Source: Marinobacterium arenosum (GTDB lineage: Bacteria; Pseudomonadota; Gammaproteobacteria; Pseudomonadales; Balneatricaceae). From it: 64,000 nt of DNA. Location of the stretch: the NCBI RefSeq assembly GCF_019795155.1, contig NZ_JAILYN010000018.1:22728-86727 (forward strand). The letters are read 5' to 3'. The notes under the pieces were generated by a model. The model was not told where the DNA came from and made no database searches. It worked only from the letters and a program-made list of their open reading frames with translations. Position numbers and translations under genes: made by a program. The stretch's first letter is position 1; each line of letters starts with the position of its first letter. Positions 1 through 7,576 of the stretch are shown here, in pieces.

Positions 1-68
1 TAGTCACTGTTACGCCGGCCGGTGCAACAACGTCGCTATTGGCGGCTAAATAGCGCCGCCTGCGTTGT

Positions 69-356
69 TCAACCCAGCAGTGAGCGTTGCTGGGGACGGC
101 GGTTGAAATGGTTGAAGGCGGACTGCTCCTCATCGATTTCGACACCGCCTCGCCGGTCTGCAGTAGCTGAGTGGCCGGCGGTCGATAACGGGCAGGTACG
201 GTGGATCACCCAGTGGTCCTGGTGGCGATGCAGCTGGGTTTGGCAGCAGTCGCACTGAAAGATCTGGTGGTCGCCGATCCGGCTTAACGGTGCAAGCGCC
301 GGATGGGGGCGAAGCTGCAGCAGAAGATCGGTACAAAGGATACAGGCGTCATCCAT
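69..356 (-). CDS. small Cys/His-rich hypothetical protein
   Basis: A 95-residue protein with two Cys pairs near the N-terminal half (CILC around residues 5-8 and CDCC around 35-38) followed by a His-rich stretch (HRHQDHW). This resembles a small zinc-binding fold, but I recognise no named family. The ATG has a good ribosome binding site (GGAG about 8 bases upstream) and the gene is divergent from the gene at 570, sharing a 213-bp intergenic region. The C-terminal third is polar and low in recognisable structure. Function unknown. The reading frame could be real on the strength of its RBS and Cys pairs, but the evidence is modest. Confidence 0.5.
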   Translation of the reverse strand: MDDACILCTDLLLQLRPHPALAPLSRIGDHQIFQCDCCQTQLHRHQDHWVIHRTCPLSTAGHSATADRRGGVEIDEEQSAFNHFNRRPQQRSLLG

Positions 357-462
357 AACGTTCTCTCCGGAAGGCTGGCTGAGGCTGTTTTCAAATTAGC
401 ATAGCGGGCGGCGTCTGCAGCTAAGAATTTGTCTTAATTTTCAGCCGTCAGTTAACGGTTGA

Positions 463-555
463 TTAGTTAACAGTTTTAAGTTCACAGTGGGTAGGCTATG
501 TAGCTGCAGCCAGTACGAAATTACGGTTAACTTGCAGCTGTAAACTGTTAACTAA
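463..555. repeat. perfect 14-bp inverted repeat with GTTAAC-rich spacer
   Basis: TTAGTTAACAGTTT at 463-476 is repeated inverted at 542-555 as AAACTGTTAACTAA, separated by 65 bases that hold further GTTAAC words. The right arm ends just before the RBS of the gene at 570. It may be an operator for one or both divergent genes, or one of the GTTAACT-type simple repeats found elsewhere in the window. No T-tract follows, so it is not an obvious terminator. Confidence 0.55.
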
Positions 556-569
556 ACAGGAGCTTTATC

Positions 570-1397
570 GTGTCGGACAGCGAACGCTTATCAACTTCGG
601 CCCTGGCCAAGCGGCTGCATAAAACTGCCAAGCAGTTGTTTGCCGAGCTGGTAGTGCTCGGCTGGATCCGCCGTGAGGGTGAAAACTGGCAGCTGACGGC
701 GAAAGGCGAGTTCGAGGGCGGTGCCTATCGGGACAGCGAAAAGTTTGGCCGCTATATCGTCTGGCCCGAATCGGTATTGAACCACCGCGCGTTGAGTAGC
801 GGCGATCTGGCGCTGGCCAGTTCAACCGCGCTGGGACGCCGGGCGGGGCTGTCGGCTCAGCAGCTGAACCGCTTAATGCAGGAGTTGGGCTGGTTGCATG
901 CCGAGCCGGGCGGTTGGCAGTTGACCGATGCGGGCCGCCGGGCGGGCGGCGTCGCCCGGGAGGATCCGCGCAGCGGCAAGCGCTACGCGCTCTGGCCTGA
1001 CAACCTGCTGGAGCAGCCCGCTGTTGCCCGGTTACTGGCGCGGTTGCAGCCGTCGGATGATGGGCCGTATATCGCCCTGGATGGTCATTGTTGCAGCAGC
1101 GGGGTGGTGCGGCGGCTCGATAACTGGTTTTATCTGGCAGGGATTCAGCACGCCTTTAAGCGGCCGCTACCACTGCCGGACTCGCCCGACTGTGACCTGT
1201 TCCTGCCGCAATCCCAGCTCTATATCGATGATTGGAGCGGGTCGGCCGGCAGCGCCGAATTGGCCCGCCGGATGCGGCTGCAAACCCTGGCGGAAGGGGC
1301 TGGCCTGGCGTTGCTGGTGGTGGATGAGGCGGCGCTGCCGGAGCTGGAGGCCTGGCTGGTGCGCCAGCTCCGCAAGCGCAATATCCCGTTTGAATGA
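570..1397 (+). CDS. hypothetical protein: two wHTH-like repeats plus PD-(D/E)XK-like C-terminal domain
   Basis: A 275-residue protein starting at GTG, with AGGAGC placed 7 bases upstream. The N-terminal half is a tandem duplication: about residues 6-73 (LGWIRREGENWQLTAKGEFE, then FGRYIVWPE) and 84-150 (LGWLHAEPGGWQLTDAGR, then KRYALWPD). Each repeat looks like a small winged-helix unit. The C-terminal part, from about 165 (ALDGH, LDNWFYLAGIQHAFKRPLP, CDLFLP, LYIDDWSG, ARRMRLQ), follows the order of motifs of a restriction-endonuclease-like fold. However, the usual acidic residue after DGH is missing and the YIE and R-K positions are altered, so it may have lost nuclease activity. Similar proteins are known in other gammaproteobacteria, where they have sometimes been labelled glycerol kinase; nothing here supports a kinase. 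Domain assignment is by eye. Confidence 0.75.
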   Translation: MSDSERLSTSALAKRLHKTAKQLFAELVVLGWIRREGENWQLTAKGEFEGGAYRDSEKFGRYIVWPESVLNHRALSSGDLALASSTALGRRAGLSAQQLNRLMQELGWLHAEPGGWQLTDAGRRAGGVAREDPRSGKRYALWPDNLLEQPAVARLLARLQPSDDGPYIALDGHCCSSGVVRRLDNWFYLAGIQHAFKRPLPLPDSPDCDLFLPQSQLYIDDWSGSAGSAELARRMRLQTLAEGAGLALLVVDEAALPELEAWLVRQLRKRNIPFE

Positions 1398-1402
1398 GTC
1401 GC

Positions 1403-2020
1403 TCAGGGGACCTGCATGCCGTATTTAACGAACTCCAGCCCGCCCATCAGTTCCATCCAGTCGGCCACGGCCGGGAAGTCGGCCGGATCGATGCTCTGCC
1501 ACGGGTAGCGCATCGCCCAGGGGTAGATGGCGAAGTCCGCGATGGTCAGGTCGTCGCCGACTACGAATCTTTTACCAGCCAGTTGTCTGTCCAGTACCTG
1601 CCACAACCGCCTGGCTTCCTTGTTGTAACGTTCGATGGCGTAGGGCACCGGCTCCGGGGCGAAACGGTTGAAGTGGTGCGCCTGGCCGAGAAACGGGCCG
1701 AAACCGCCCATCTGCCACATCAGCCACTGAATGCAGTCGAGCCGTTCGCGCGGCTCTTCAGGCAGGAATAGGCCGGTTTTTTCCGCCAGGTAAAGCAGGA
1801 TCGCGCCGGACTCGAACAGCGCCACCGGTTCGCCAGCCGGGCCGTCCGGGTCGACGATTGCCGGGATCTTGTTGTTCGGGCTGATCGTCAGGAACTCCGG
1901 CGCGAACTGTTCCTCTTCCAGAATATTGATCGGATGGACCTGGTAAGGTAGCTGACAGGCTTCCAGCATGATCGAGACTTTGTAGCCGTTGGGTGTTCCC
2001 CAGGTGTAAAGGTCGATCAT
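1403..2020 (-). CDS. yfcG: YfcG/YghU-type glutathione S-transferase (disulfide-bond oxidoreductase)
   Basis: A 205-residue soluble GST. The N-terminal thioredoxin-like domain begins MIDLYTWGTPNGYKVSIMLE and contains the PNNKIPAIVD cis-proline loop and FESGAILLYLAEKTG, both hallmarks of the bacterial Nu-class enzymes YfcG and YghU. The helical C-terminal domain covers about residues 90-205 (GPFLGQAHHF, LTIADFAIYPW). These enzymes bind two glutathiones and reduce disulfides or peroxides. The start at 2020 gives the family N-terminus directly. The stop of the upstream gene overlaps this ATG by one base (TGATG), so the two genes are translationally coupled. A longer in-frame extension upstream to 2341 is an artefact of the overlapping gene. 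Confidence 0.9.
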   Translation of the reverse strand: MIDLYTWGTPNGYKVSIMLEACQLPYQVHPINILEEEQFAPEFLTISPNNKIPAIVDPDGPAGEPVALFESGAILLYLAEKTGLFLPEEPRERLDCIQWLMWQMGGFGPFLGQAHHFNRFAPEPVPYAIERYNKEARRLWQVLDRQLAGKRFVVGDDLTIADFAIYPWAMRYPWQSIDPADFPAVADWMELMGGLEFVKYGMQVP

Positions 2021-2889
2021 CAGTCTGTCCCTGCGGCAGCGGTACCGTCCATGAAGTGGCGGTAGATATCGATCAGTTCCTGTTCGGAGAAGGTTACGAT
2101 GATCAGCTGTTGGCCGGGTCGAATCAGGTCCGGATTCTGGCCCAGGATGCCTTGGGCGTAGTTGTAGATATAGGTTTCGTCGACTTTGTTCTGCAGGATG
2201 TTGCCGAGGAAAGAGCTGCGCAGGTCGGCCAGCCGCTCGTCCGCATCGGCCGGTATGTCGGTGCTGACCGCCTGCTGCTGACCGGGCAGCTTCAGGCCGG
2301 CGGAAAAGGTGCGCATCAGGGCGTGCTGAATGATCCCCCACAACCCTTGGCTGTCGCCTTCACGCACCGCATGCAGGTAGAAGATCTGTTTCTCGGCCGC
2401 GTCCGGGTTGTCCAGAAGCTCTTTCAATTTAACCTGGTGGGCGCGTTGCGGCAGGGTGCCGTTCTGAATCTGGCCCTGTATCTGGTCCAGAGTATCGCGC
2501 GACGGCGGCTGGGCGGTTTTTCCCGGCAGCGGCGCCAGGCTGACGCCGTAGCTGGTAGTGTCGCCGGATGCGGCGTCACCGGCCAGGGGCTCGGTTTGGT
2601 TTCCGGCTTCGTTCAGTTCAAGCAGTTCGGCCGACGCTTCGACTTGGTGAGCGGGCAGCGCCAGTAGTTGCTGGGCGGTCACGAAGTGCTCCGCCTGTTC
2701 GATATCGATCGCCTGCTCGGCCGGGCTGGTGAGGCGGTCGATATGCTCGCGCGCCTGGCGGGCGGTCTCGGCGGATGGCGGTGCTGTCCGGGTGTCCTCA
2801 ACCGAGCCGGTTTGTTCGGAGCGTTGATAAAACATGAAGGCCGCAGCGGCGACCAGTAGAACGATGATCAGGACAAGGGCGCGTTGCAT
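2020..2889 (-). CDS. membrane-anchored LysM-like protein
   Basis: A 289-residue protein with an N-terminal signal anchor (ALVLIIVLLVAAAAFMFYQ, residues 4-22), a Pro/Gln-rich and acidic linker, and a C-terminal LysM-like module. The module seems split: REGDSQGLWGII near residue 180 corresponds to the GDTLWGIA start of LysM, and NPDLIRPGQQLII near residue 257 to its end, with roughly 50 residues inserted between. It is predicted to sit in the periplasm on a membrane anchor and touch peptidoglycan. It precedes the GST gene with a one-base overlap, suggesting one operon. A Fur-box-like sequence lies upstream at 2921-2935. The family name is an inference from the motif. Confidence 0.75.
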   Translation of the reverse strand: MQRALVLIIVLLVAAAAFMFYQRSEQTGSVEDTRTAPPSAETARQAREHIDRLTSPAEQAIDIEQAEHFVTAQQLLALPAHQVEASAELLELNEAGNQTEPLAGDAASGDTTSYGVSLAPLPGKTAQPPSRDTLDQIQGQIQNGTLPQRAHQVKLKELLDNPDAAEKQIFYLHAVREGDSQGLWGIIQHALMRTFSAGLKLPGQQQAVSTDIPADADERLADLRSSFLGNILQNKVDETYIYNYAQGILGQNPDLIRPGQQLIIVTFSEQELIDIYRHFMDGTAAAGTD

Positions 2890-2920
2890 CCGGTTCCCTC
2901 TTCGGTGTAGCCGACGTTCA

Positions 2921-2935
2921 TGATAATGATTCTCG
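2921..2935 (-). promoter_or_regulatory. possible Fur box
   Basis: TGATAATGATTCTCG fits the 7-1-7 Fur inverted repeat (TGATAAT-N-ATTATCA) in all 7 bases of the left arm and 5 of 7 of the right. It lies 32-46 bases upstream of the LysM-like gene start at 2889, where a promoter is expected. Inference only. Confidence 0.35.
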
Positions 2936-3015
2936 ACACTTTATCGGGATTGGCGCGGGGAGGAAAGGGGAAGGGGTGCCCGCCCGGCGGGGAGAGACGC
3001 CGGACGGGCCAGGGA

Positions 3016-3252
3016 TTACTTCAGCTGGCGCCAGGCGGTCTCGCTGACCTGGATGGCATCGGCGTCCGGGATCAGGTCAACGAACTGCCAGGCATCCTTG
3101 GTTTCGACGTCCAGCATTTCGACGCGCTTGCGGTCCTGAACTTCCAGCTGCAGCAGGGTGCCGTCGTCGGTAACACCGCTGAAAATCAGGGCACCGTTAC
3201 GCACGCGGGTGAGGTTCATCTGGGTATCATTGTACTGATACAGATCGCTCAT
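3016..3252 (-). CDS. conserved-looking small hypothetical protein
   Basis: A 78-residue acidic soluble protein (MSDLYQYNDTQMNLTRVRNG start, ending AWRQLK) with alternating beta-like segments (GALIFSGVTDDGTLLQLEVQ) and no Cys, signal or membrane segment. An AGGAG lies about 9 bases before the ATG. It is transcribed toward the LysM-like gene with a 126-bp gap. It may share a control region with the divergent ceramidase-family gene, where a perfect 8-bp palindrome sits. No family recognised. Confidence 0.6.
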   Translation of the reverse strand: MSDLYQYNDTQMNLTRVRNGALIFSGVTDDGTLLQLEVQDRKRVEMLDVETKDAWQFVDLIPDADAIQVSETAWRQLK

Positions 3253-3344
3253 CGTCTCTTCTCCTGAAGTGATTGTATTTATTAGCTTGGGTCAAGAGCC
3301 GTTCCAATTATCCATAATAGATACAGGGTAAAAAGTGATACTTA

Positions 3345-3367
3345 ATCAAACATATTGTTTGTTTGAT
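3345..3367. promoter_or_regulatory. operator-like palindrome in divergent promoter region
   Basis: ATCAAACA at 3345-3352 and TGTTTGAT at 3360-3367 form a perfect inverted repeat with a 7-base spacer, in AT-rich DNA between divergent genes (starts at 3252 and 3469). The size and symmetry suit a dimeric repressor of TetR type or similar. The cognate regulator is not identifiable. Confidence 0.4.
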
Positions 3368-3468
3368 CTGTATCATGTTTGGGTTGCCCGCATCTGTTTC
3401 CGTCTCTATAAGGTCGAGCCGGCCGGGGACGACTATGCTTGCTGGACGGGCTTTCGTGGAGGGGCGGC

Positions 3469-4095
3469 ATGATCGATCTGTACTGCGAGCGGATGGCAGA
3501 CGGGCTCTGGGCGGAGCCGCTCAATGCGGTTACCAATCTGGCGTTCCTGCTGGCCGCCGGGCTGTCAGTCCGCCTGGCGCGGTGGCACCGGCAACTGGAC
3601 GCGGCAGCGATCATGCTGATCGGGCTGATGCTGCTGATCGGCATCGGCAGTACCCTGTTCCATATCCTGGCGAGCGGCTGGGCCAAGCTGGCCGACGAAT
3701 TGCCGATTCTGTTGTTCCAACTGGTCTATCTCTGGCTCTACTGCCGCGAGCTGATAGGTTTGCAAAGGGCGGTCAGTGCCTTGCTGTTGCTGGGATATTT
3801 GGGTGTGTCGCTGGCAGCGGCGCAATTGACCGGCCTGAACGGCTCGCTGGGGTATGTGCCGGCGCTGCTGGTACTGCTGGGATTGGCGATCTACCACCTC
3901 CGGCTCGGACAGCGGGAGTCGACGCTGTTGCTGCAGGCCTGCGGCTGGTTCCTGTTGTCGCTGACGCTGCGCACGCTGGATATGGCGCTTTGTGCCTATT
4001 GGCCGTTGGGCAGTCACTTCGGTTGGCATCTGCTGAACGGCCTGGTGCTGTACCTGGTGTTCAGGGCCTGGTTGCTGAACCGGCCGGTGGGCTGA
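3469..4095 (+). CDS. ceramidase-family (CREST) integral membrane protein
   Basis: A 208-residue polytopic membrane protein of about seven hydrophobic segments. Family marks are DLYCER at the N-terminus, EPLNAVTN, GIGSTLFH around residue 57 (Ser-x3-His), DELPILLF (Asp at the start of the next helix) and SHFGWHLLNG near the C-terminus (His pair). These Ser, Asp and His residues build the zinc site of alkaline ceramidases and related CREST hydrolases. The substrate cannot be told; bacteria with such genes often lack ceramide, so a different amide or lipid is possible. The start at 3469 is chosen because GGAGGGG precedes it and it gives the family N-terminus; an in-frame ATG at 3439 lacks both. 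Confidence 0.82.
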   Translation: MIDLYCERMADGLWAEPLNAVTNLAFLLAAGLSVRLARWHRQLDAAAIMLIGLMLLIGIGSTLFHILASGWAKLADELPILLFQLVYLWLYCRELIGLQRAVSALLLLGYLGVSLAAAQLTGLNGSLGYVPALLVLLGLAIYHLRLGQRESTLLLQACGWFLLSLTLRTLDMALCAYWPLGSHFGWHLLNGLVLYLVFRAWLLNRPVG

Positions 4096-4171
4096 AGGTT
4101 TCCGGTACCGGGAGCAGCGTTCGGATGATCCTTTGCTAGGCTGAGAGTGAACCTCCAAGGGATATTTCGCA

Positions 4172-5626
4172 ATGTATCACGCGGCAGTCCAACGTTGGGT
4201 TGCAGTTATTTTGCTCTGGCTGGGTGTTTGCGTCCCGGTTGTGGCTGAGTTTTCCTTAACCGACGCGGAGCGGCAGTACCTTCGCTCGCGTGGCCCGATC
4301 ACTTACTGTATCGACCCGGACTGGATGCCATTCGAGAAGATCGATCGGCGTGGACGCCATATTGGTATCAGTGCCGATTTCATGGCGGAGTTTTCCCGTA
4401 TGCTCGGTGTGCCTTTGCATCTGGTGGCTACGGGCAGCTGGGCGGAGTCGATGGAACGGGCCCGCAACCGCGAATGCGATCTACTGAGCCTGGCCAACGA
4501 GAGCGCCGAGCGCCGCAAGCATTTCGATTTCACCGATCCCTACCTGGTACTGCCGGTGGTGCTGATCGCCACTAAGGATTCCCCCTATCTGGATGGCCTG
4601 AAAAAACTGGAGGGCAAGACCATCAGCGTACCGGAGGGCTATGTGCTGGTGGAGTTCATGCAGCAGACGTACCCGGGAGTACAGTTGCATTTTACCCAGT
4701 CGTTGCTGGAGGCGTTGCGCGAAGTGGCACGGGGGGATGTGCAGGCAGCGATTGCCGGTTTGCCGACCGCGCTCTACCAGATTCAGCAGCAGGGCTTGAG
4801 CCAGCTTAAGATTGCCGGCAATACCGAGTTCAACTATGAACTTTCGGTAGCGGTACGCAATGATCAGCCGTTGCTGCATGGTATCTTCCAGAAGGCGGTC
4901 AACGAGTTGTCGCCGGCTCTGCGCGACCGAATCCTTGAGCGCTGGTACAACGTCAAGGTGGAGCAAGCGCGCGACTATACGCTGTTGCTGATCCTGCTGG
5001 CTGGCTTGCTGGTGGCGCTGGCGTTCCTGATATACCGCAACCACAGCAGCCAGAAATTCAACGCCCAGCTGGCGAAGATGAATGACCGGCTGACCGACCG
5101 CAATCAGCGGCTGGAGCAGGTCAGCAAGCGCGACTTTTTGACCGGTACTTATAATCGGGTCAAGATCGACCGGGAGCTACAGGACGATTTTGCCCGCCAC
5201 CGCAAACATGGCAAGCCGTTGTCGCTGATTCTGTTCGACCTCGATGGCCTCAGCGAGGTGAACCTGTCGCACGATCACCAGGTCGGCGACCTGGTGATCG
5301 TGGAGACCTGCCGGCTGGTGGAGGAAAGCCTGGGGGAGTGGCACCAGCTCGGTCGTTGGGAGGGAGACCTGTTCCTCGTTCTCTGTCCTGATACGCCGCT
5401 GGAAGACGCGCTTGGCCTGGCCAAGAAGCTGAACACCCTGCTGCAGTTGCACCATTTCAGCGAGGACGTGCATATCAGTGCTTCCTTCTGCGTGGCGCAG
5501 TGCGACAACAAACAGAACCATGCTGAACTTATCCGCCGCATGGAACAATGCCTGATCGCCAGTAGACAACAGGGGCCGCATCAGGTGGCGACCCTGGTTG
5601 CCGGGACTGCCGAGCAAGAGGATTGA
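4172..5626 (+). CDS. periplasmic solute-binding (SBP_bac_3) sensor with degenerate GGDEF domain
   Basis: A 484-residue protein: signal peptide (residues 1-25, cleavage near VVA-EF), a type 3 solute-binding domain (about 30-260, starting LTDAERQYLRSRGPITYCID), one membrane helix (about 268-290, LLLILLAGLLVALAFLIY), a short coiled coil and a GGDEF-fold domain (about 320-475, beginning RDFLTGTYNR). The active-site loop reads GRWEGDLFLV where RxGGDEF is expected, so the two glycines and the metal-binding acid are changed. Diguanylate cyclase activity is unlikely; GTP binding or protein contact may remain. The LFDLDGLSEVN segment is still recognisable. It stands alone in its transcription unit. 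Confidence 0.88.
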   Translation: MYHAAVQRWVAVILLWLGVCVPVVAEFSLTDAERQYLRSRGPITYCIDPDWMPFEKIDRRGRHIGISADFMAEFSRMLGVPLHLVATGSWAESMERARNRECDLLSLANESAERRKHFDFTDPYLVLPVVLIATKDSPYLDGLKKLEGKTISVPEGYVLVEFMQQTYPGVQLHFTQSLLEALREVARGDVQAAIAGLPTALYQIQQQGLSQLKIAGNTEFNYELSVAVRNDQPLLHGIFQKAVNELSPALRDRILERWYNVKVEQARDYTLLLILLAGLLVALAFLIYRNHSSQKFNAQLAKMNDRLTDRNQRLEQVSKRDFLTGTYNRVKIDRELQDDFARHRKHGKPLSLILFDLDGLSEVNLSHDHQVGDLVIVETCRLVEESLGEWHQLGRWEGDLFLVLCPDTPLEDALGLAKKLNTLLQLHHFSEDVHISASFCVAQCDNKQNHAELIRRMEQCLIASRQQGPHQVATLVAGTAEQED

Positions 5627-5746
5627 TCTGGATCTATTTCCGGGCCGAAACAGCACTTGCTGCGCCGCGTCTTGCTGCACCGCAGCTACACTTAATCCAG
5701 AAACAGGTTTGTTTATCTTCAGCGATGGATATGAGGGGGTGTAGCC

Positions 5747-6022
5747 ATGTTGACGTACCAGGAATGTCTGGATCTGTGCGGCCTCTCGGATGAAGAGGTG
5801 GCGGCCATTGCCGAACATGAGCACCTGGATCCGATGGTGGCCATGGCGCTGGGCAACTATCTGCTGCACCATGACGGCGAACAGAAGATCCGCAAGATCA
5901 TTCTGGACGACATCGCCAAGGCCAAGCGTTGCGGCAATCATCAGCATGAGCAGGTGTTGCGGCAGGTGCTGGCGCACTTTATCGCCACTCACCCGGAGCG
6001 CAAAGCTCGGCAAAAGGAATAA
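5747..6022 (+). CDS. small conserved hypothetical, helical
   Basis: A 91-residue protein, largely alpha-helical by composition, starting MLTYQECLDLCGLSDEEVAA and ending in a basic tail (HPERKARQKE). GAGGGGG is placed 8 bases before the ATG. It contains two Cys near the N-terminus and one at about residue 62, and no transmembrane segment. It is followed convergently by the LysR gene. The LSDEEVAAIAEHEHLDPMVAMALG stretch suggests a compact helical domain; I do not assign a function. Confidence 0.7.
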   Translation: MLTYQECLDLCGLSDEEVAAIAEHEHLDPMVAMALGNYLLHHDGEQKIRKIILDDIAKAKRCGNHQHEQVLRQVLAHFIATHPERKARQKE

Positions 6023-6094
6023 AAGCAGAACGAAACGTGCGGTGCTGAACCGGCCGGATGGAAAGCCCGACGAAAACGGGTTTTCCCGCCGGGC

Positions 6095-7066
6095 TCAGTT
6101 GCCCTCCGCCCGTTTCTCCTCCAGCTGCTCGGCCAGCTGCGCCTGTTGCGTTTCCATCTCCGCCAGTATCCAGTCACGAAATGCCTCCATGCTGTAAGTC
6201 AGCGGCCGGTTCTTCTGGTATACCAGGTAAAACGCCTTGCGGGTATTCAGCTGCAGGTCAAACGGGATGACCAGCTGTCCGTATTGCAGCTCCCGTTCCA
6301 CCAGGCCGATATCGGACAGCGCAATGCCAAGCCCCTCCATGGCGGCGCCCAGGGCCAGTGAGGTGTTGGAGAAGGTCAGGCTCTTGGCGCTGCCGATATC
6401 TGTGATACCGGTCTGCGCCATGATCTGAGGCCATTCGCTGGCGCGGCTGGCGACATGGATCAGCGTGTGGCGCTTCAAGTCCTGCAGGGTTTCCAGCGGC
6501 TTGTCCCCCTCCAGCAGGCGCGGGCTGCAAACCGGTACGATGGTGGTACTGCGCAGAAAGTGGGTTTCCACGTCGTCCCATTCGCCATGGCCAAGATAGA
6601 TCGCCATATCGGTATCGCTCTGCTGGAAGTCGATCTGGCCGACCGAGGCGCTCAGGCGTAGTTCCACGTCCGGGTGCTGAGCCTGGAACTGACCCAGTCG
6701 CGGTACCAGCCAGCGGGTCAGGAACGCCGCCGCTACCGCCAGGTTGACCACGCTGATATTGGGCGCGGTGATCAGCCGGCGGGTGGCGCTGTCGATCTCG
6801 TCGAGCGCGTGTTGAATAGAACTGAGATATTTCTCACCCGCAGCGGTCAGCATCGCCTTGCGCCTTTCCCGGCGGAACAGCTTCAAACCGAGGAATTCTT
6901 CCAACGTTTTGATCTGGTGGCTGACCGCGGATGGCGTGACATAGAGCTCTTCGGCGGCTTGGTTGAAGCTACCTTTGCGTGCGGCGGCTTCGAAGCAGCG
7001 CAGGGCGTTCAGAGGGGGCAGCTGTCTTATGACAATACTCCTACAATGATTAGATATTTTCACCAA
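6095..7066 (-). CDS. LysR-family regulator, GcvA-like
   Basis: An LTTR with an N-terminal winged helix (RQLPPLNALRCFEAAARKGS, then AAEELYVTPSAVSHQIKTLE) and a periplasmic-binding-type effector domain. The PPLNALR-FEAAAR start and TPSAVSHQIK are typical of the GcvA group. The C-terminus has an extra charged Gln/Glu-rich tail of about 20 residues. The coordinates use the first ATG at 7066. However, the family N-terminus (M-R-Q-L-P-P-L) coincides with an ATA codon at 7030-7028 that has AGGAG at 7042-7038, seven bases upstream, so the real start may be AUA. If so, the ATG leader of 12 codons is not translated. The target is unknown; the divergent small gene at 7257 is a candidate. Confidence 0.88.
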   Translation of the reverse strand: MVKISNHCRSIVIRQLPPLNALRCFEAAARKGSFNQAAEELYVTPSAVSHQIKTLEEFLGLKLFRRERRKAMLTAAGEKYLSSIQHALDEIDSATRRLITAPNISVVNLAVAAAFLTRWLVPRLGQFQAQHPDVELRLSASVGQIDFQQSDTDMAIYLGHGEWDDVETHFLRSTTIVPVCSPRLLEGDKPLETLQDLKRHTLIHVASRASEWPQIMAQTGITDIGSAKSLTFSNTSLALGAAMEGLGIALSDIGLVERELQYGQLVIPFDLQLNTRKAFYLVYQKNRPLTYSMEAFRDWILAEMETQQAQLAEQLEEKRAEGN

Positions 7067-7256
7067 TCAGGTGAAAAAGTATCGTTTGTGGCGCAACCGT
7101 TTCGACCTTAGTATAACCCCATCGATTGATTCGAGGCACTGCTGAAAAGCAGACCACATCAATGGTTGGGGAATTCGGGCCCTGGTCGCTGGTCTGCCGG
7201 ACGCAAACGCATTTTGTTGTTGTTCAAATTTTATGCTGAATTTTTTGAGGCCGTAA

Positions 7257-7451
7257 ATGAACCGTGAAGATTACCTGATCGAGATTCGTACCACCGTCAG
7301 TGGCCGCGTCGATATGGAGTACTACATCGACCAGGCGCAGGAGCTGCGCAGTGAAGAGATGGCCCGTCTGGCCAAGGCTGCAGTAACCTGGCTGAAGGGT
7401 TTGATCAAGATCGAACCTATGCCGAGTCTGGAAGCGGTTTACGGTCGCTGA
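7257..7451 (+). CDS. small protein, possibly DUF1127/RSP_7527-like
   Basis: A 64-residue protein containing DQAQELRSEEMARLAKAAVTWLKG, a short amphipathic helix of the kind found in RSP_7527-like and DUF1127-like small proteins (Arg-Ser or Arg-Ala followed by a helical stretch). The assignment is tentative. It lies divergent to the LysR gene and is closed by a strong intrinsic terminator 35 bases downstream, so it forms its own short transcript. No signal peptide or membrane segment. Confidence 0.65.
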   Translation: MNREDYLIEIRTTVSGRVDMEYYIDQAQELRSEEMARLAKAAVTWLKGLIKIEPMPSLEAVYGR

Positions 7452-7485
7452 TATCGCAAGTTTCTGGCATCCTTTGCTTGTTTTT

Positions 7486-7510
7486 AGCCCGCTTTTTAGC
7501 GGGCTTTTTT
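7486..7510 (+). terminator. intrinsic terminator of the 64-residue gene
   Basis: AGCCCGC at 7486-7492 pairs with GCGGGCT at 7499-7505 around a 6-base loop, followed by a T-run to 7510. Confidence 0.9.
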
Positions 7511-7576
7511 ATTGCCTGTTCGGGGAGCTGCAAGATACAAGCTATGAGCGGCACAGCGGGCAGAATCCGGCCTTGC

